A stretch of DNA of 64,000 nt from Diaprepes abbreviatus (GCA_034092305.1 JASJET010000004.1:10744501-10808500); one strand, 5' to 3'. Positions 9,176 to 20,707 are shown, counted from the stretch's first letter. Numbers and translations are program-made. The notes: a model not told the origin generated them from the letters alone.

Positions 9176-10700
9176 CCATACAATAGCGGCGTACATTATC
9201 ATGGGGCGGATCACCATAGTGTATATCCAAAATAGCACTTTAGGTGTCAATCCCCATGTACACCCAAAGGCTCGTTTACAAGCCCAGAAAGCACATATGG
9301 CTTTCTTGGTTCGAGCCTCAATATGATCATTCCGGCTCAGTCGTGAGTCCAGAATTACTCCCAGGTATTTAACTGTCCCCTTAAGTTGAAGAGTCCTTCC
9401 CATCAATGTAATTGTGGGAAGTCTCCCCACTTTCCTCTTCTTTTGTAAAGAGTACTAGCTCGGCGTTGTCCGGATTTATTCCGAGCCCCTCCCTGTGGCA
9501 CCATCGTTCCGTGATCCGGAGAGCCCGCATCATTGGTCCCTCCAGGTCCCAGACATGACGACCAGGGCACAAAATGACCAGGTCATCAGCATAGGCCTGT
9601 TTATACAAACCGGCATCATTCAGTTCCCTCAACAGGCTGTCCACTACAAGGCTCCACAGCAAGGGCAACAGAACTCCTCCCTGTGGACAACCCCTACTTG
9701 ACAGTGCTTTAACAGTTACATTGTTAAGCTCAACATATATTATTCTCTTAGTTAACATTGCTCTGACCCATGCGACTACTGTCAGTTCAGAGCCTCGCCG
9801 TTGTAGAGCATTGCATATCGAATCGTGAGACGTGTTGTCGAATGCCCCCTCGATATCGATAAAGGTACCTAAGGCAGATCGTCCACCCAACAGCGCTCTT
9901 TCGACTCTTGTGACGAGTCGGTGTAACGCCGCATCTGTGGATTTTCCTGCCTGGTAGGCAAATTGCAAAGGATGTAGGAGATATTGCACCATTATTCCTT
10001 CCTTAATGTGTCGATCCACCAACCTTTCCAGTGTTTTTAATGAGAAACTGGTCAGGCTGATAGGGCGAAAAGACTTAGGATTTGTGTAGTCTGTCCTTCC
10101 TACCTTGGGAATAAAGACTACTTTTGTTTCCCTCCACGCCATCGGTATGTATCCCAAGCTCAAACATGAGCGGAATAGTTTCACCAGGTAGGTTATTATA
10201 ATATCGGAGGAATTTTGTAATAAAGCTGGAAATATACCATCCTTACCAGGTGACTTGAAAGGGGCAAAAGTTTCCATTGACCATTTCACCCTTTCATATG
10301 TCACTATTGTTTTAACTAACTTGTAGTCATGGTGTGCTAAAGTGAGTCTCCGTACTTTAGATTTGCCCTGATATCGATTTGAGCCCGGAAAGTGCACTCT
10401 TAGTAGCTCCCCTAGGGCCCCCTCTTCCGTCGTGGTTTGACCTCCTTGAGGAAGAGTCAGTGCTCCAATCCGGGCACCAGGATCTCTAGTTAGTATATTG
10501 CAAAGGCGGGATGCTGAGGGTATACTTTCCATGCTCTCGCAATATTTCTTCCACACGTTCCTCTGTGAGTCCCTTATTTGCTTCTTGTATTCTCTCTGGG
10601 CAGTTTTATATTCTTCCCAGCATATTTCAGTTCGGTATTTTAGCGCTTTTTTAAAAAGCTTTCGAACTTTTTCCGGTGGTTCTCGATTTGAGAGTTCCAC
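9176..10700 (-). pseudogene. LINE ORF2, reverse transcriptase domain
   Basis: The frame from 10700 to 9381 holds all RT blocks: SPGKDGIFPALLQ, AWRETKVVFIPK, FRPISLTSFSLKTLERL, FIDIEGAFDNTSHDSI (first catalytic Asp), GCPQGGVLLPLLW, and AYADDLVIL (catalytic pair, 9593-9582). The YADD motif is intact. A frameshift near 9400-9430 moves the end of the domain (KYLGVILDSRLSR) into another phase. It is the best-preserved RT in the window, but not functional. Confidence 0.92.
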
Positions 10701-10996
10701 CAGGATATTTTGAAGTTTATGGGCCTTCGTGTTATTTGACAGCTAGCCTCAAATGAACCCCGAAGTGCATCACTGATTCGTTCGTTAGCGATTTCCAAAT
10801 CAGCTTCATCACGGTATCTCGATAGGAACCCTGTGACTCTACTCCCCAGTTCCTCCCGAAAGAGGTCCCAGTTTGTAGTTCTAGGGTTTCGGTATTCCGC
10901 TACTGCTGCGTCTTATTCAACGTCAATTTCAAATAGGATGTGTCGGTGATCTGACAACGAGACCTCCAAACCAACTTTCCACTTCTTCACCAAGTT

Positions 10997-11402
10997 CTAC
11001 ATATTTGAAGAACAAATAGTCAGATCTATGGCGGACTCTCCTCTTCTTGTAATAAAAGTAGGCGTGTTCCCTCTGTTAATGAATTCCAGGTTGTTGATAC
11101 TGAGGAAGTCCAGTAATTCCCCTCCCCTGGGATCGACATCCCTGCACCCCATAAAATGTGATGTGCATTGGAATTGCAGCCCAACAGAAGTGGTAGGTGT
11201 TCCTCCTCGCAATATTTAACTAAGTCCACCACCTCACGTGGGGGACTCTCTCGTTCCGCGGGAAAGTATACTGATGCCACTTACCAGATTTAAGAGAGAC
11301 TCTCACCACTACCAGATCTCTACTACTGAGTTCTAGTAGAGGGAAGTACTCCAGCTGTTGTTGAATAATAATACAGGTCCTAGGGTTCTCACAAAAGTGC
11401 AA
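10997..11402 (-). pseudogene. LINE ORF2, APE-type endonuclease remnant
   Basis: Three overlapping frames cover one domain. 11402-11220 has SSRDLVVVRV, 11280-11026 has ASVYFP and GCNSNAHHILWG, and 11212-10997 has DPRGGELLDFL, TFITRRGESAIDLTIC. GCNSNAHH is the catalytic GD/C-x-N-AH block of APE endonucleases, and SAIDLT resembles the S-x-IDL end motif. The domain is broken by at least two frameshifts and lacks its N-terminal part with the catalytic Glu. Confidence 0.82.
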
Positions 11403-11889
11403 TACACTAGCACTTCCCCCGCAGAACCCAGATCCCTAAATCTTGCTACGATTCAGCCATGGCTCCTGTATAGGGCAAGTTGAATTCGCAATTCATTGAA
11501 TTTTTTACATAGGATAGCAGATGGTGCTTTCCCATGTTGTAGATTGGCCTGTATGATTTTTATTGACATGTTGCATATAAAGGTTATATGCTATTTTTAG
11601 GAATATCCCCACCAACTCTGTCCTAACTCAGAGTTTTTCAAAAAGAAAAATAACCCAAGTCAAGAAAGAAGCAATGTGGACTTACCTGAGGAAGTTGTTC
11701 GATCCTCTTAAAGGGACAGCTCTTAGTTGCTGTTTCCTTCCACAGGCTTAGGACTGGTAGGGTCCTCCTCTTCGGCTGCTCCATCCTCGTCCTTTTTCTC
11801 AGAAGATCCTCGTTTTCCGGTTCCTTCCTGTCGCTTCTCAATGATTGCCTTTTAAAGGATACCATTGCTCTTGTTGCACCATAAAATGG

Positions 11890-12317
11890 CTTGCATTCTA
11901 GTCCTTCCAGGACCCTCCCTGCACCCTCATCAATCCCGAGAACGAGTCGAAGTTCCTTAGGTTCCTCTTTTCGCTCCCAGATCCTTCATTTGGAGCAAGA
12001 GAGTCCAAGATTGGACCTTTCCAGACGCCTCAAGGCCTCTTGGTTGGGCGGGTTCTTAATGCCAGGTATCCAAAGAATGGCCCTGTGCAACTTGAAGGTG
12101 GCCATATCGGTGACCACCAATTCATCTCCCCAGGGCCTAATCCTCGCTAGTTCCCCGGCGAGCCAGTCCCTAGACATTTGATCCGCAGCAGTGACCAATA
12201 ATTGGCCTCTACACAGTCGACAAAAAACAAGGAGTTGGAGCACTGCTGCTACAGGGAATATCCATAATGGCCTCCATTGCTGCATCAGAGAATTTCAATG
12301 TCTGGATGTCGGTAAAG
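11890..12317 (-). pseudogene. LINE ORF1 C-terminal remnant (DUF4780-like)
   Basis: The frame 12285-11986 reads LLVTAADQMSRDWLAGELAR and later AILWIPGIKNPPNQEALRRL. Such wording is typical of the gag-like ORF1 protein of RNase H-bearing LINEs (DUF4780-like). A frameshift near 12210 separates it from the first codons of the truncated element. ORF1 proteins bind the element RNA. Basic sequence at 11865-11638 is probably the junction of ORF1 and ORF2. Confidence 0.65.
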
Positions 12318-12332
12318 TCGGGGTACCACCTA
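12318..12332. repeat. 15-bp target site duplication, right copy
   Basis: TCGGGGTACCACCTA, identical to 8036-8050. It marks the 5' boundary of the LINE. Confidence 0.92.
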
Positions 12333-12339
12333 ATTAACG

Positions 12340-13020
12340 TTTCAACTGTTTATTCAAAAAATAAAACGTTTTAAAGAAACGGTTCGTCAAAATATTATTT
12401 TTTTTTAATGACGAGTTATTTTGAAGAACCAAAAATAAAATAAAAAATTTTAATACTATTTTATTTTTTGTAATCCATGCGTTAAATATGTCATTTAGCT
12501 GCTGACATTTCATTTGCGCATGTTTCACCGTTCGCTTGCCTTCCACCGGGCGAACGAGGATATGAGTGACGAACATTTTAAGAATACGCGTTCGCCATCT
12601 TTTCACCTTTCACTTCACATATTAATATTAGAAGAGTAGCATTTCAAATGAGGGACATCGACGTAAATTATCGCATTGACTCGCGGTTATCGTACGGTTG
12701 TCGTACCGGTTTTACGGGTACAGGAACATTGACGTTCGTCGATGCCACAAGGAAATTTGAAAGCAAATTACCACTAGATTCCATACACGAGTCCGAATTT
12801 TCGTTTGTCCTGTAGCGCAGTCGTTCATTCCCACTAGGTTGCATACCTTATAAGTATGTTTGGTGAAGTCAAGGTGCCTATAGTCCTGGATTTGCTAGCC
12901 CCAGGTTAAAATGAACTCTGTTTTCATCGTTGAATCGAGGAAATTGCTGAAATTCCGCATCGAAGGAACTCTGATGAATGAGATTCAACTTAATTGAATG
13001 GAACATTAAATGTCCGGATT
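12340..13020. other. no supported gene
   Basis: AT-rich DNA with a short poly-Lys/Asn frame at 12334-12606 and nothing recognised. Confidence 0.4.
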
Positions 13021-13029
13021 ATTGAAACG

Positions 13030-13110
13030 GCACACCGCAGGGGTACCGAAGAGGACTCACCATAACCGCCCGACTCAGCGAGAAGTCAAGCCGCCTCACC
13101 TTTCTTGCTG
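13030..13110 (-). repeat. dispersed repeat, copy of 6105-6200
   Basis: On the minus strand AAGAAAGGTGAGGCGGC, then CTGAGTCGGGCGGTTATGG, repeats the plus-strand sequence at 6105-6200 and 18865-18945. Confidence 0.6.
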
Positions 13111-13419
13111 TTATGTGTCATTTGGGATTATTAAGCCATTGCTTTTCAACTTGAAAAAAGAAAAATTTCTAATTGCCAAAAATTAAAAGGGATTTTTCAG
13201 GGTGCATCTAGAAGATGAGCTGAGAAGCTCAAGACGTCTGTTTGCGAAATTTAAAAATTTAGAGTTACTAATTACCCGCTGATAGGATAATTAGTGGGGC
13301 TTTTTAAGTATACTTTTATGTTGTTGCCAATTTCTTTTTTATCCGCAAAAGAATACCTAACTTTTTGAAAAAATTCTTTATTTTTTATTGCTTTGTGTTA
13401 ATAATTTTTTTTCTTCTTC

Positions 13420-13983
13420 GCAAAAAAGTATGGGTAATCGCTTCGGTAAAACAAGTGTTGAAAATTAGACAATCTCGAAAAACAAGTTAAGTGTTTGCTC
13501 CAAGTAAAATGTCACAATTTTATCGAGCGTAATGTCTCTGAAGGGTTAAGTTTTTCTAACTTTTGTTTTTTTAACGAAAATAAGAATGTTTATGAACGTT
13601 TATTATTGGTGAAAAATTACTTGTTTGTTTTTTTGGTTATTTTTTGTTTGAGTATGCGAAACTCAGTTATGTTATGGAATATTTCGCAATCTGTAGTTGC
13701 CAGATCCCGGTCCACTGCAACCTCCTTCAGTTATATAGAGTATACGCGATTTTTGGCCAAATACAAATAAATCTGGGCTATCTTTGTGTACCGAAACCGT
13801 ACCTAGGAGTTCGTAAGCAGGTACTTCTTACGTTCGCACTCTATTTTAAAAAAGGGAAAATCCCAGAGACACTATTGTAAACAATATTAAAACCCACTTG
13901 AATAATTTCGTATCAAAAGTATATTAGAAAAAGAGCTTATAAATATAAACATAATATAGTCTCTTGACAAACGCTATTTTACG
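13420..13983 (-). repeat. probable 3' LTR of the Gypsy element at 14.1-17.4 kb
   Basis: A purine-rich AGTCAGGGAG tract (minus strand, 13993-13984) follows the integrase end, as a polypurine tract should. The sequence after it contains the 13420-13880 segment that recurs at 3815-4165. I did not find the matching 5' LTR above 18 kb, so the borders are approximate. Confidence 0.45.
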
Positions 13984-14179
13984 ACTCCCTGACTTTTTAA
14001 AAACAAATCCTCGCATAGTGGTCTCATTCATTCCTTCTTTTTGAGATGACCGTAGAGTCATCATTTTTCAGCCTGCATAACGTCATGGGCGGGCATATAT
14101 TCTTGGGATTACAGTCGGCTAACCTGACGAATTTTCGCGACCTCGTGAAGCGCCACCTGTAACACATACACAGAAAATT

Positions 14180-14890
14180 AGTAGCTAGCAATGTTTAAAT
14201 ATTATTCGTCTGCAGAACTATCCTCATTCGAGGAAACTTCTGTGATGAAAAATTTCATTCGTTCTGAAAGGCATTTTCCTCAATATGCCTTTCTTGAACT
14301 TCTTGTGCCTGGTAGTTCCGTAACAATGTAACGATCGTTATCAAGGACTTTCGTAACGACAAAGGGTCCCTTATATCTTGGCTCGAGCTTTGGACTCTGA
14401 CCATCGTTACTACTCTTTGCCTAGCGGATCAGTACAAGCTGTCCGTATTTAAACGTTTTTGAGCATGCATGCTTTTTATCGTAATGTTCTTTTTGATACT
14501 CTTGTCTTAACCTAATAACTTCAGAGATATCATATCGTACCTTTTCCAGATCTGGACGATTATATGTACAGACTTCAAACGTCAAAAAGGCATCGTTAAC
14601 ATCTCGAGGACGTTAACCGAAAAATATCCCGTAAAGACTTTTTCCGATTGAAGTATTAATTTTCCATTTTACTCGTCCTGTTGCCTCATCCCATTGTCTT
14701 TCGTCATCAACCGAGATCATTAGCGCAAAAAGAATTGAACAATTCATTCTCTCCACCTAGGCGTTAGCCCTTGGAGTACATGTTGCGCATAAAACACGTT
14801 TAATATTTAAAGTTGATCAGCATTCCGTAAACTACTGGTAAATGCAGTCCCTCGATGACGACTTAAAGCATCGACATGGCTCATTTTAGT
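14180..14890 (-). pseudogene. Gypsy A integrase remnant (core deleted)
   Basis: The minus strand keeps TCTPRANA, then a stop, then VERMNCSILFALM, DDERQWDEATGRVKWKINTS and GKSLYGIFFG, which is the last helix region of the catalytic core. A C-terminal part follows with FKYGQLVLIR, LEPRYKGPFVVTKVLDNDRY and IVTELPGT. The HHCC zinc finger and the first two catalytic Asp positions are missing, a loss of about 200 residues between 14890 and 14830. Confidence 0.8.
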
Positions 14891-15800
14891 ATCAGCACGG
14901 TATTCTATGCCGAAATCGAATTCTTATTTTGTTAACCACCATCAGGCTATTCTAGGTATTAGATCGCGCTTCAGCAAAGTAGGACGTAAGGAGTTGCAGT
15001 CTGTAATTACTTTGAACTTTATTCCTATAAGATATATGCTAAACTTTTTCAAAGAACACACTATGGTAAGTGTTTCTAATTCATACGAATGGAACTTGTT
15101 CATCTTTTAGTTCTGGATCTGCTAAAATATTGTATAGGTTTGAGTCTATCATCAAATTGTCTCTGTAGTAATGTACCTCCAAGTCCAACTTGCCTAGCAT
15201 CGCAGTGCACTTTCGTAACAGCATCTCTGCTATATATTGCTAAAACTAGCTTTTGAACAAGTTTTTGACTTAGATTTTGGAACGCAGTTTCTTGTAAGTT
15301 ACCCCATGTAAAATTAGTGTTTTTACGAGTTAGACCGGTGAATGGTTTGGAAATTTCAGCAAATCCTTGAATACATTTGTTGGCTTGGGAAACTCTGCGA
15401 CGGCTTTTATTTTATCGTACCTTGGACGAATTCCTTTACTCGTAATTTCGTGACCTAAACGCCTACGCTATTACAGTTTTATAACGTAAAGGTTCTTAAA
15501 GATTTTATTCATGGCTCTTTGAAATACGGCAGGGACTAAACCAAATGCTCAATGCCATACGATACGGCCTATACGTAACAGGTAGATCACCACTAAGTTT
15601 TATCGTCAATTTCGTAACATTTGTTTAACCAACTTCCCCTTAAGAAGTAGAAAACAATTCCTAAAGTCATTAATTATACGTAACAACTTAGTCAGTTGGT
15701 TGTTGTTAAGATCATAATTTATTTGACTTTCAATATCTTTTATCGTGAAATCTTTAATGTTTGTAGTTTCTGTTAGAAAACAATTTTAGGTAGGAATATT
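14890..15800 (-). pseudogene. Gypsy A reverse transcriptase end and RNase H
   Basis: Fragments in several phases give the end of RT and the RNase H: KCIQGFAEISKPFTGLTRK, TNFTWGNLQETAFQNLSQKL, VTKVHCDARQVGLGGTLLQ (catalytic Asp in HCDA) and HVDALSRH. The RT fingers and palm upstream to 15.8 kb are poorly preserved; no YxDD block could be read with confidence. Confidence 0.78.
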
Positions 15801-15805
15801 ATAAT

Positions 15806-16300
15806 CTACATAGCAGGTATAACCTTTAGCGACAACTTGGTGTTTTTTACAACATAAACACTTATCTGACATGTTGATAATAGACAGAAGGTTATTATGC
15901 TTAATATACATGATGGGATAATGTAAAAATTATCAGACCAACTACGTTTTTGCAAATCTATAAAGATATCATCAAAATAATCATCACTGTATAATGCTAT
16001 ATGCCCCACGTGATTTGGTAGAATGGTTGTGTTTTCTTTGGCGACTAACTTCACCTTTTTTGATAATAATCTACCAATATCTATCGGGGGGATAAGTTAT
16101 TATTATTAAACAGGCGAATTTGATTTCCCCTAACTACAACCGTTACATTTTCATCGTTAATGAAAGGTTGTCCTACAATAATAGGTACTTGTTGTACATA
16201 GTCAGGCACCACGAATCTTCATATCCACGTAAGGATATATCATTAATTATGCAGTCAATAAAATAACAGGTACCAGATGTTTGCTTATCTAAAAGTAATA
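15806..16300 (-). pseudogene. Gypsy A protease region, heavily decayed
   Basis: An open piece (16054-15806) and flanking sequence lie between the gag knuckle and RT, where the aspartic protease belongs. No DTG/DSG motif was read in frame, so the assignment is by position only. Confidence 0.35.
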
Positions 16301-16337
16301 AAGCTGATTTCGACTTACCCTTATTTTGTCCTATACT

Positions 16338-17075
16338 TTACCTAACCTTGCATTTGGCAGCTTTATGCCCCAATAAATTGAATTTAATGCTAACAATCCG
16401 TGGCTTCGTACATCTAGATTGTAGATGACCTTTCAACTTGCAGTTGAAACAAGTCACATTTTGTAGATTCGGCTTAACATTTGATCTGAATTGTCTGGAG
16501 GTGAATGTACGTAAATCCGCTTTAGGACATCGCCTCACGAATTTTGTTTGACTTTATTGTTGTAGAACTTTCATCAAACACATTTGTTAAATAATATTCA
16601 AATAATTGTTCAGGCGTTTCGTAACGGCCTGCGTGTGGGCATTTTGGATCGTTATGTCCGGGATTCTATTTATAAGGCAAGGCGTTTTTGCCAGTTATTT
16701 GGACCATTCGTATTAATTCCATTTTACTAAAATAATAGGAATCCATCGATTCTCTTGGCAACTTATACCTATCTAACATTCTAGGAAACGTTTTTGCATA
16801 ATCAACGTGATCAGGAAACGTTCTAATAATTAAAGCTTTCCATTCATCCCATGAATGAGTCAAACGAGTAAGTCTCTTGTTTTCGCCATGCCAAATAAAC
16901 GTAATTGCATATAATAAATGGTGGTGACGTCATCCCAACCATTTATATCTTTTAATTGTTCTATTTTTTGTAGCCAATTAGCTGCCATGTTTTCGTTTTC
17001 GGGGTATAACGCTGGAATACAAGATTTATCTACTACGTGATTTTGTCTTGACATACCCGCACAAGCATTCTCCAA
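16338..17075 (-). pseudogene. Gypsy A gag remnant with CCHC zinc knuckle
   Basis: Three pieces in order: 17075-16860 (YPENENMAANWLQKIEQLKD, the gag helical domain), 16863-16666 (SWDEWKALIIRTFP and MLDRYKLPRESMDSYYF) and 16538-16338 with the knuckle CFNCKLKGHLQSRC. A second, degraded knuckle follows (FNLLGHKAAKC, first Cys lost). Gag proteins form the particle and package RNA. The frame is broken by stops between the pieces. Confidence 0.85.
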
Positions 17076-17489
17076 ATATTTAATGCGTTCCTCATAAGCA
17101 GCAATGCCACATTGTTAATTGGTGTTGTGAGATTGTGAATTTGATGACCCTGTCACATTATTGCATTTTTCTGATACACTTGGTATATTAGGTGTGGAAA
17201 CTGAACTAAGCACTGGCATTAGCTGACGATCACGTGAGCTTTCCTAGCGTTGTGATATGATTAATTGACGTGTGTTGGTAGTGGTTAATGTTCGTTTTTG
17301 CCTACTCTCGTGTGCTGGAGATTTATTTGTTCGTCGCATTTTGTAGCGGTCCCTTTCGGATGTTACTCTCCTATATCTACTATTATTTGAGGAGTCTGAA
17401 CTAGAACTACTGCTAGTGGATCTATCACGAATTTCCTTGTTTTATTCATATTATAAACATACTCGTGACCTTAATAATAATTTCAAATT

Positions 17490-17965
17490 AACTACTACTT
17501 CGTTAACGTGTAGCAAGAATAACACGTAATATTCGTTAAGTTATCTACAACTTCCTAAAAGTATGCAAACTTTTAACTTTAATCAAACTGCTACTTCGTT
17601 AAAGTGTAGCAAAAATAACGCGTAATGTGTATTTAATTGTCTATAACTTCCTAAAAGTATACAAAATTTCAACTTTAAACACACTACGATTTCGTTAAAG
17701 TGAAGCAAAAATAACACGTAATATTTATTTGACAACAACTTCCTAACAGTTTGCAAATTTTTTAACTTTGAATATACTACTACTTAATTAAAGTGTAGCA
17801 AAAATAACACGAAATGTTTATTTACCAACAACTTTCTGAAAGTATGCAAATTTTTAAATTTAAACCACACTATTACTTCGTTAAAGTGTAGCAAAAATAT
17901 CATGTGATGTTTATTTGCCAACAACTTCCTAAAAGGATGCAAATTTTTAACTTTAAACACCTTAC
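17490..17965. repeat. ~95-bp tandem repeat array, about five units
   Basis: Units begin with ACTTCGTTAAAGTGTAGC near 17493, 17590, 17686, 17780 and 17875 and end with AACTTCCTAAAAGTATGCAA, then TTTTTAACTTTAAAC. Copies differ by about 10-15 percent by eye. The array abuts the 5' side of Gypsy A gag, so it is probably its untranslated leader. Confidence 0.85.
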
Positions 17966-17969
17966 TGTT

Positions 17970-18860
17970 TTTTTAATAAATCGAGTTATTGTATTTTTTT
18001 GAATGTTCACTATCTTTTCAATGCTCTCAATTACCTATATTTGTTTTTCGGAGTTTTTCGGAAAATCCAGCATCATTACTTCTTTTAATCTGTTCCAATC
18101 ACCCATACTGTTTTTACAGTACGACATAGAATTCACGACATCACAAGCCCCTTACTTACGGTTTTGTCCTGAGCCGTATGGAAAGTTGAGTGATAGAATA
18201 TTTTCGTCGGTTCTATCCTCCTTGGCAGCAGTTTCGGAAACCGGATTTCAAGGCATCTTATTCCAGTTTTAGTAGTTTTCACGCAAATTGGCTACCAGCG
18301 ATAAGAAGTAGCTCGCGAGTGTTGATTGGACTAATTGAGTGCGGAATAGATTATCAGCGATACGCGTTTTGTACAGTTAATGATAAAATTAGGGTCTTGC
18401 GCCGTGCGTCAATCACTAATCCATCATGCTTAACTAAAACAGAGAATATTCATGTGCATCACGTTACTTTCCAGCAGCGGAAATTACATTAAAACTCCCA
18501 GCATTCTTAAAGCATCTATAATAGCGGCAAGGTTGTTCAACAATAATTTTTACGGAGATTTCTATCCCAGATTTCTTAGCGAAAAAACTCATTTTCATGC
18601 ACTCATTTCCTTGTGGAAAATCATAAAAGCAAAAGGAAAAATAAAGCCTAAAATCCCATAGTAGTTAGTAACCTGAAACTAAGTAATATCTAGCAACCCA
18701 TAATTTGATCTTTCTGATCATAACTCAGTAAGCATATAAGCTCTCCTACAAGACGCATTCATGGGTAGCAGCAGATATACTTATTTTTGAAAGCATACTT
18801 TACTTAAAAAAGAAATAATACCTTATTTGTCACATAACCTTGTTCTAGCCCGGTGAGCAT
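17970..18860. other. no supported gene
   Basis: Small plus-strand frames at 18003-18661 match nothing I recognise. No LTR matching 13420-13983 was found here. Confidence 0.35.
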
Positions 18861-18864
18861 TAAG

Positions 18865-18945
18865 AAAGATGAGGCGACTAGAATTTCCAATCTAGTCGGG
18901 CGGTTTTGGTGGGATCCTCACTACACTCCCTGCGTTTGCAGTCAA
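18865..18945 (+). repeat. dispersed repeat, copy of 6105-6200
   Basis: AAGAAAGATGAGGCGACTAG, then TCTAGTCGGGCGGTTTTGG and GGGATCCTCA, aligns with 6105-6200 and 13110-13030. Confidence 0.55.
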
Positions 18946-19124
18946 AGACTGAATAGTAACAAGACAAGTTATTATTGCCCCAGGTAGATACATTGAGGTA
19001 CGAGTTTCATGACCTAGTGCTACCTTCTTCATACACACGTCGAAAAATCGACCTGGTGAAGGCGAACTCCATAGCTCTCGCTACAGGACCGATACGCCTT
19101 ATGATAAGGTCTAGCAAGATAGCT

Positions 19125-19788
19125 TGTGGAACGACGTTTTTGTAGCAGCAAAACGTAAGATCAAGACAGCCAGGAATATTCGTGCATTAACAACACACCC
19201 CTGAAGGCGGTCTTTACAGCGACATTCAGGACGCTGCGAACGACAGTATGATCCTGACAGCTATTGATTGATAGCAGCCAGATCTCAGTACGCATTCAAC
19301 GTCAGCGAATCAAAATTCTTATAGTGCGAAATCCCAAGTATCTACAAGTCGAACGACCATTCACTTGTTCGGACGCGAAATTCTCTGCCGATACTTAGTA
19401 GTCTGACACTTGCAGTACGTCAGAGAACGGTACGGGGAATTTTCCATAGGAAGGCCATCGCTTCGGTAACTTTGAAATTAATTATCGTTCGATTTTCTCG
19501 CCAGAAGAATTCGGGAATACTCGACACGCCAGTAGGGACTTCAAATTTTAGAGATTAGCCTGGATCGCCCTTTTCAAGCTTCAAGAGGACCACTGAGCCG
19601 TCTACGCTAGTGCAACCTCCCACGTTGTCTTAACAAGAACTTAGGATCCCTAATTGTCTTAATTGGACATTTAAGGATTCGAATAAGAGAAATTCGTACC
19701 AAGAAAGAAAATTAAAGAAGTTTGCCTCCAGAAAGGCCAGGAACATTAGTTGGTGGCGAACTTTGATATTCGAGAAAGCTCGATATCA
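19125..19788 (+). repeat. LTR of Gypsy family B, copy in plus orientation
   Basis: Homologous, as reverse complement, to 55423-56086. Shared blocks include CGGACG-GA-ATT-C-TACCG, ACGGGGAATTTTC-ATAGG, CTACGCTAG and GGTGGCGAACTTTGATATT. It ends ATATCA just before GGGGAGGAATCAC, as the other copies do. The start is placed from the length of the better-defined copy and is approximate. Confidence 0.6.
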
Positions 19789-20640
19789 GGGGAGGAATCA
19801 CACTTAGCACCTTTCAGATCTTTGGAATCCGCGAAATTCAGAGCTGAACTGACTATTTCAGATTTAAAATTCATAATTAACGTTCCCGCTGTGTAAACAC
19901 GTATATTTTTTGAAAATCTAGCCTCGAAGAAAGACTTTTCAGCTTCTCGTGCGTTTAGATACCATAAGCCAGGTGTTTCCGAAGTCGACGGTCGACTTTA
20001 CATTAAAAAAAAAATAAGAAGACAATGTTTCTGAAGGTGTCACTTTTTCTAGCTTTCTCTAAAGTTAACCCTCCTATATAATTAGCCACTGAACATCAAG
20101 TAAAGACTTTAGCACATCTGATTAAGCATAGCCATAAACAAAGCTCTTTCAAAGCCAATCTTTTTCTGAATAATCTACCCTCCTGAATTATCAGAAAGAA
20201 AAACAAAAAGCTCACCGTGAATAAGAATATCTTGAAATTCGTTTCAGAATTAACACAGAATTGTATTCTCACACGAAATCATGTCCACATCCCAGAATCA
20301 TCACCCTTTATTTTTGCGGTCAAGTGAGGCGAGCGACACTTTAATCAATCCGGGAGGTTTTCGTGACCAAAAAAGTCAATATGAACTCTATATCAAACAA
20401 AAGCCAATTTCACGTACTGAATCTCCAGTACAAGCCCTAATTCAGAGATTCGACCAAGATAATTTACGACCTGGTAGAGAAAATAGCAATTTTTGCGCTA
20501 GTTCATCGACGTCAGTCAAAAACGGTATCGAAATACACGACATGTCAGAATACGTTCGAGCGAGACCTCAATTAGCAAAACGTTACGGTATTGTCAACAA
20601 GGAGTTCGACATTTCTAGTAGCGATATTCCGTTCAACGAC
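19789..20640 (+). pseudogene. Gypsy B leader and gag start, truncated by (AT)n
   Basis: The leader after the LTR matches the leaders at 55.4-54.7 kb and 63.38-62.65 kb (GAAACACC and CGTTTAGA blocks in reverse). An ATG at 20281 opens about 120 codons: MSTSQNHHPLFLRSSEASDT, then SPVQALIQRFDQDN and EYVRARPQLAKRYGIVNKEF. The position after an LTR and leader makes it the N-terminal part of gag. The frame runs into a (TA)30 tract at 20645, giving meaningless Tyr-Ile repeats, and no gag follows on the other side. Confidence 0.55.
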
Positions 20641-20641
20641 G

Positions 20642-20644
<3 letters not shown>

Positions 20645-20704
<60 letters not shown>
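20645..20704. repeat. (TA)n microsatellite
   Basis: Thirty uninterrupted TA units, ending the gag start of Gypsy B. Reading frames through it are artefacts. Confidence 0.95.

Positions 20705-20707
<3 letters not shown>

Larger units (their letters stand above)
8051..12317 (-). mobile_element. non-LTR retrotransposon of the RNase H-bearing I/LOA/R1 group, 5'-truncated
   Basis: This 4267-bp insertion on the minus strand is bounded by a perfect 15-bp duplication. Its 3' end is a TTCA repeat (8070-8051 read on the minus strand). From 5' to 3' it keeps part of an ORF1, an APE-type endonuclease, a reverse transcriptase with YADD and an RNase H domain. The order and the RNase H point to the I/LOA/R1 group; I lean to LOA-like from the FRPISLTSF and LKTLERLVDRHI wording. 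It starts inside ORF1, so it was 5'-truncated at insertion. Several frameshifts and an in-frame stop show that it is dead. Confidence 0.9.
14100..17440 (-). mobile_element. Ty3/Gypsy retrotransposon A, internally deleted
   Basis: From 17440 down to 14100 the minus strand has gag, protease region, RT, RNase H and integrase end in Ty3/Gypsy order. Every part has stops or frameshifts. The integrase core is missing: after the HVDALSRH block at the end of RNase H the reading jumps to the TPRANA-VERMN block near the end of the core. A 95-bp tandem array lies just upstream of gag. Confidence 0.85.

Noticed and set aside
17970..18860. 5' LTR of Gypsy A
   Set aside because: No segment here matches the probable 3' LTR at 13420-13983.
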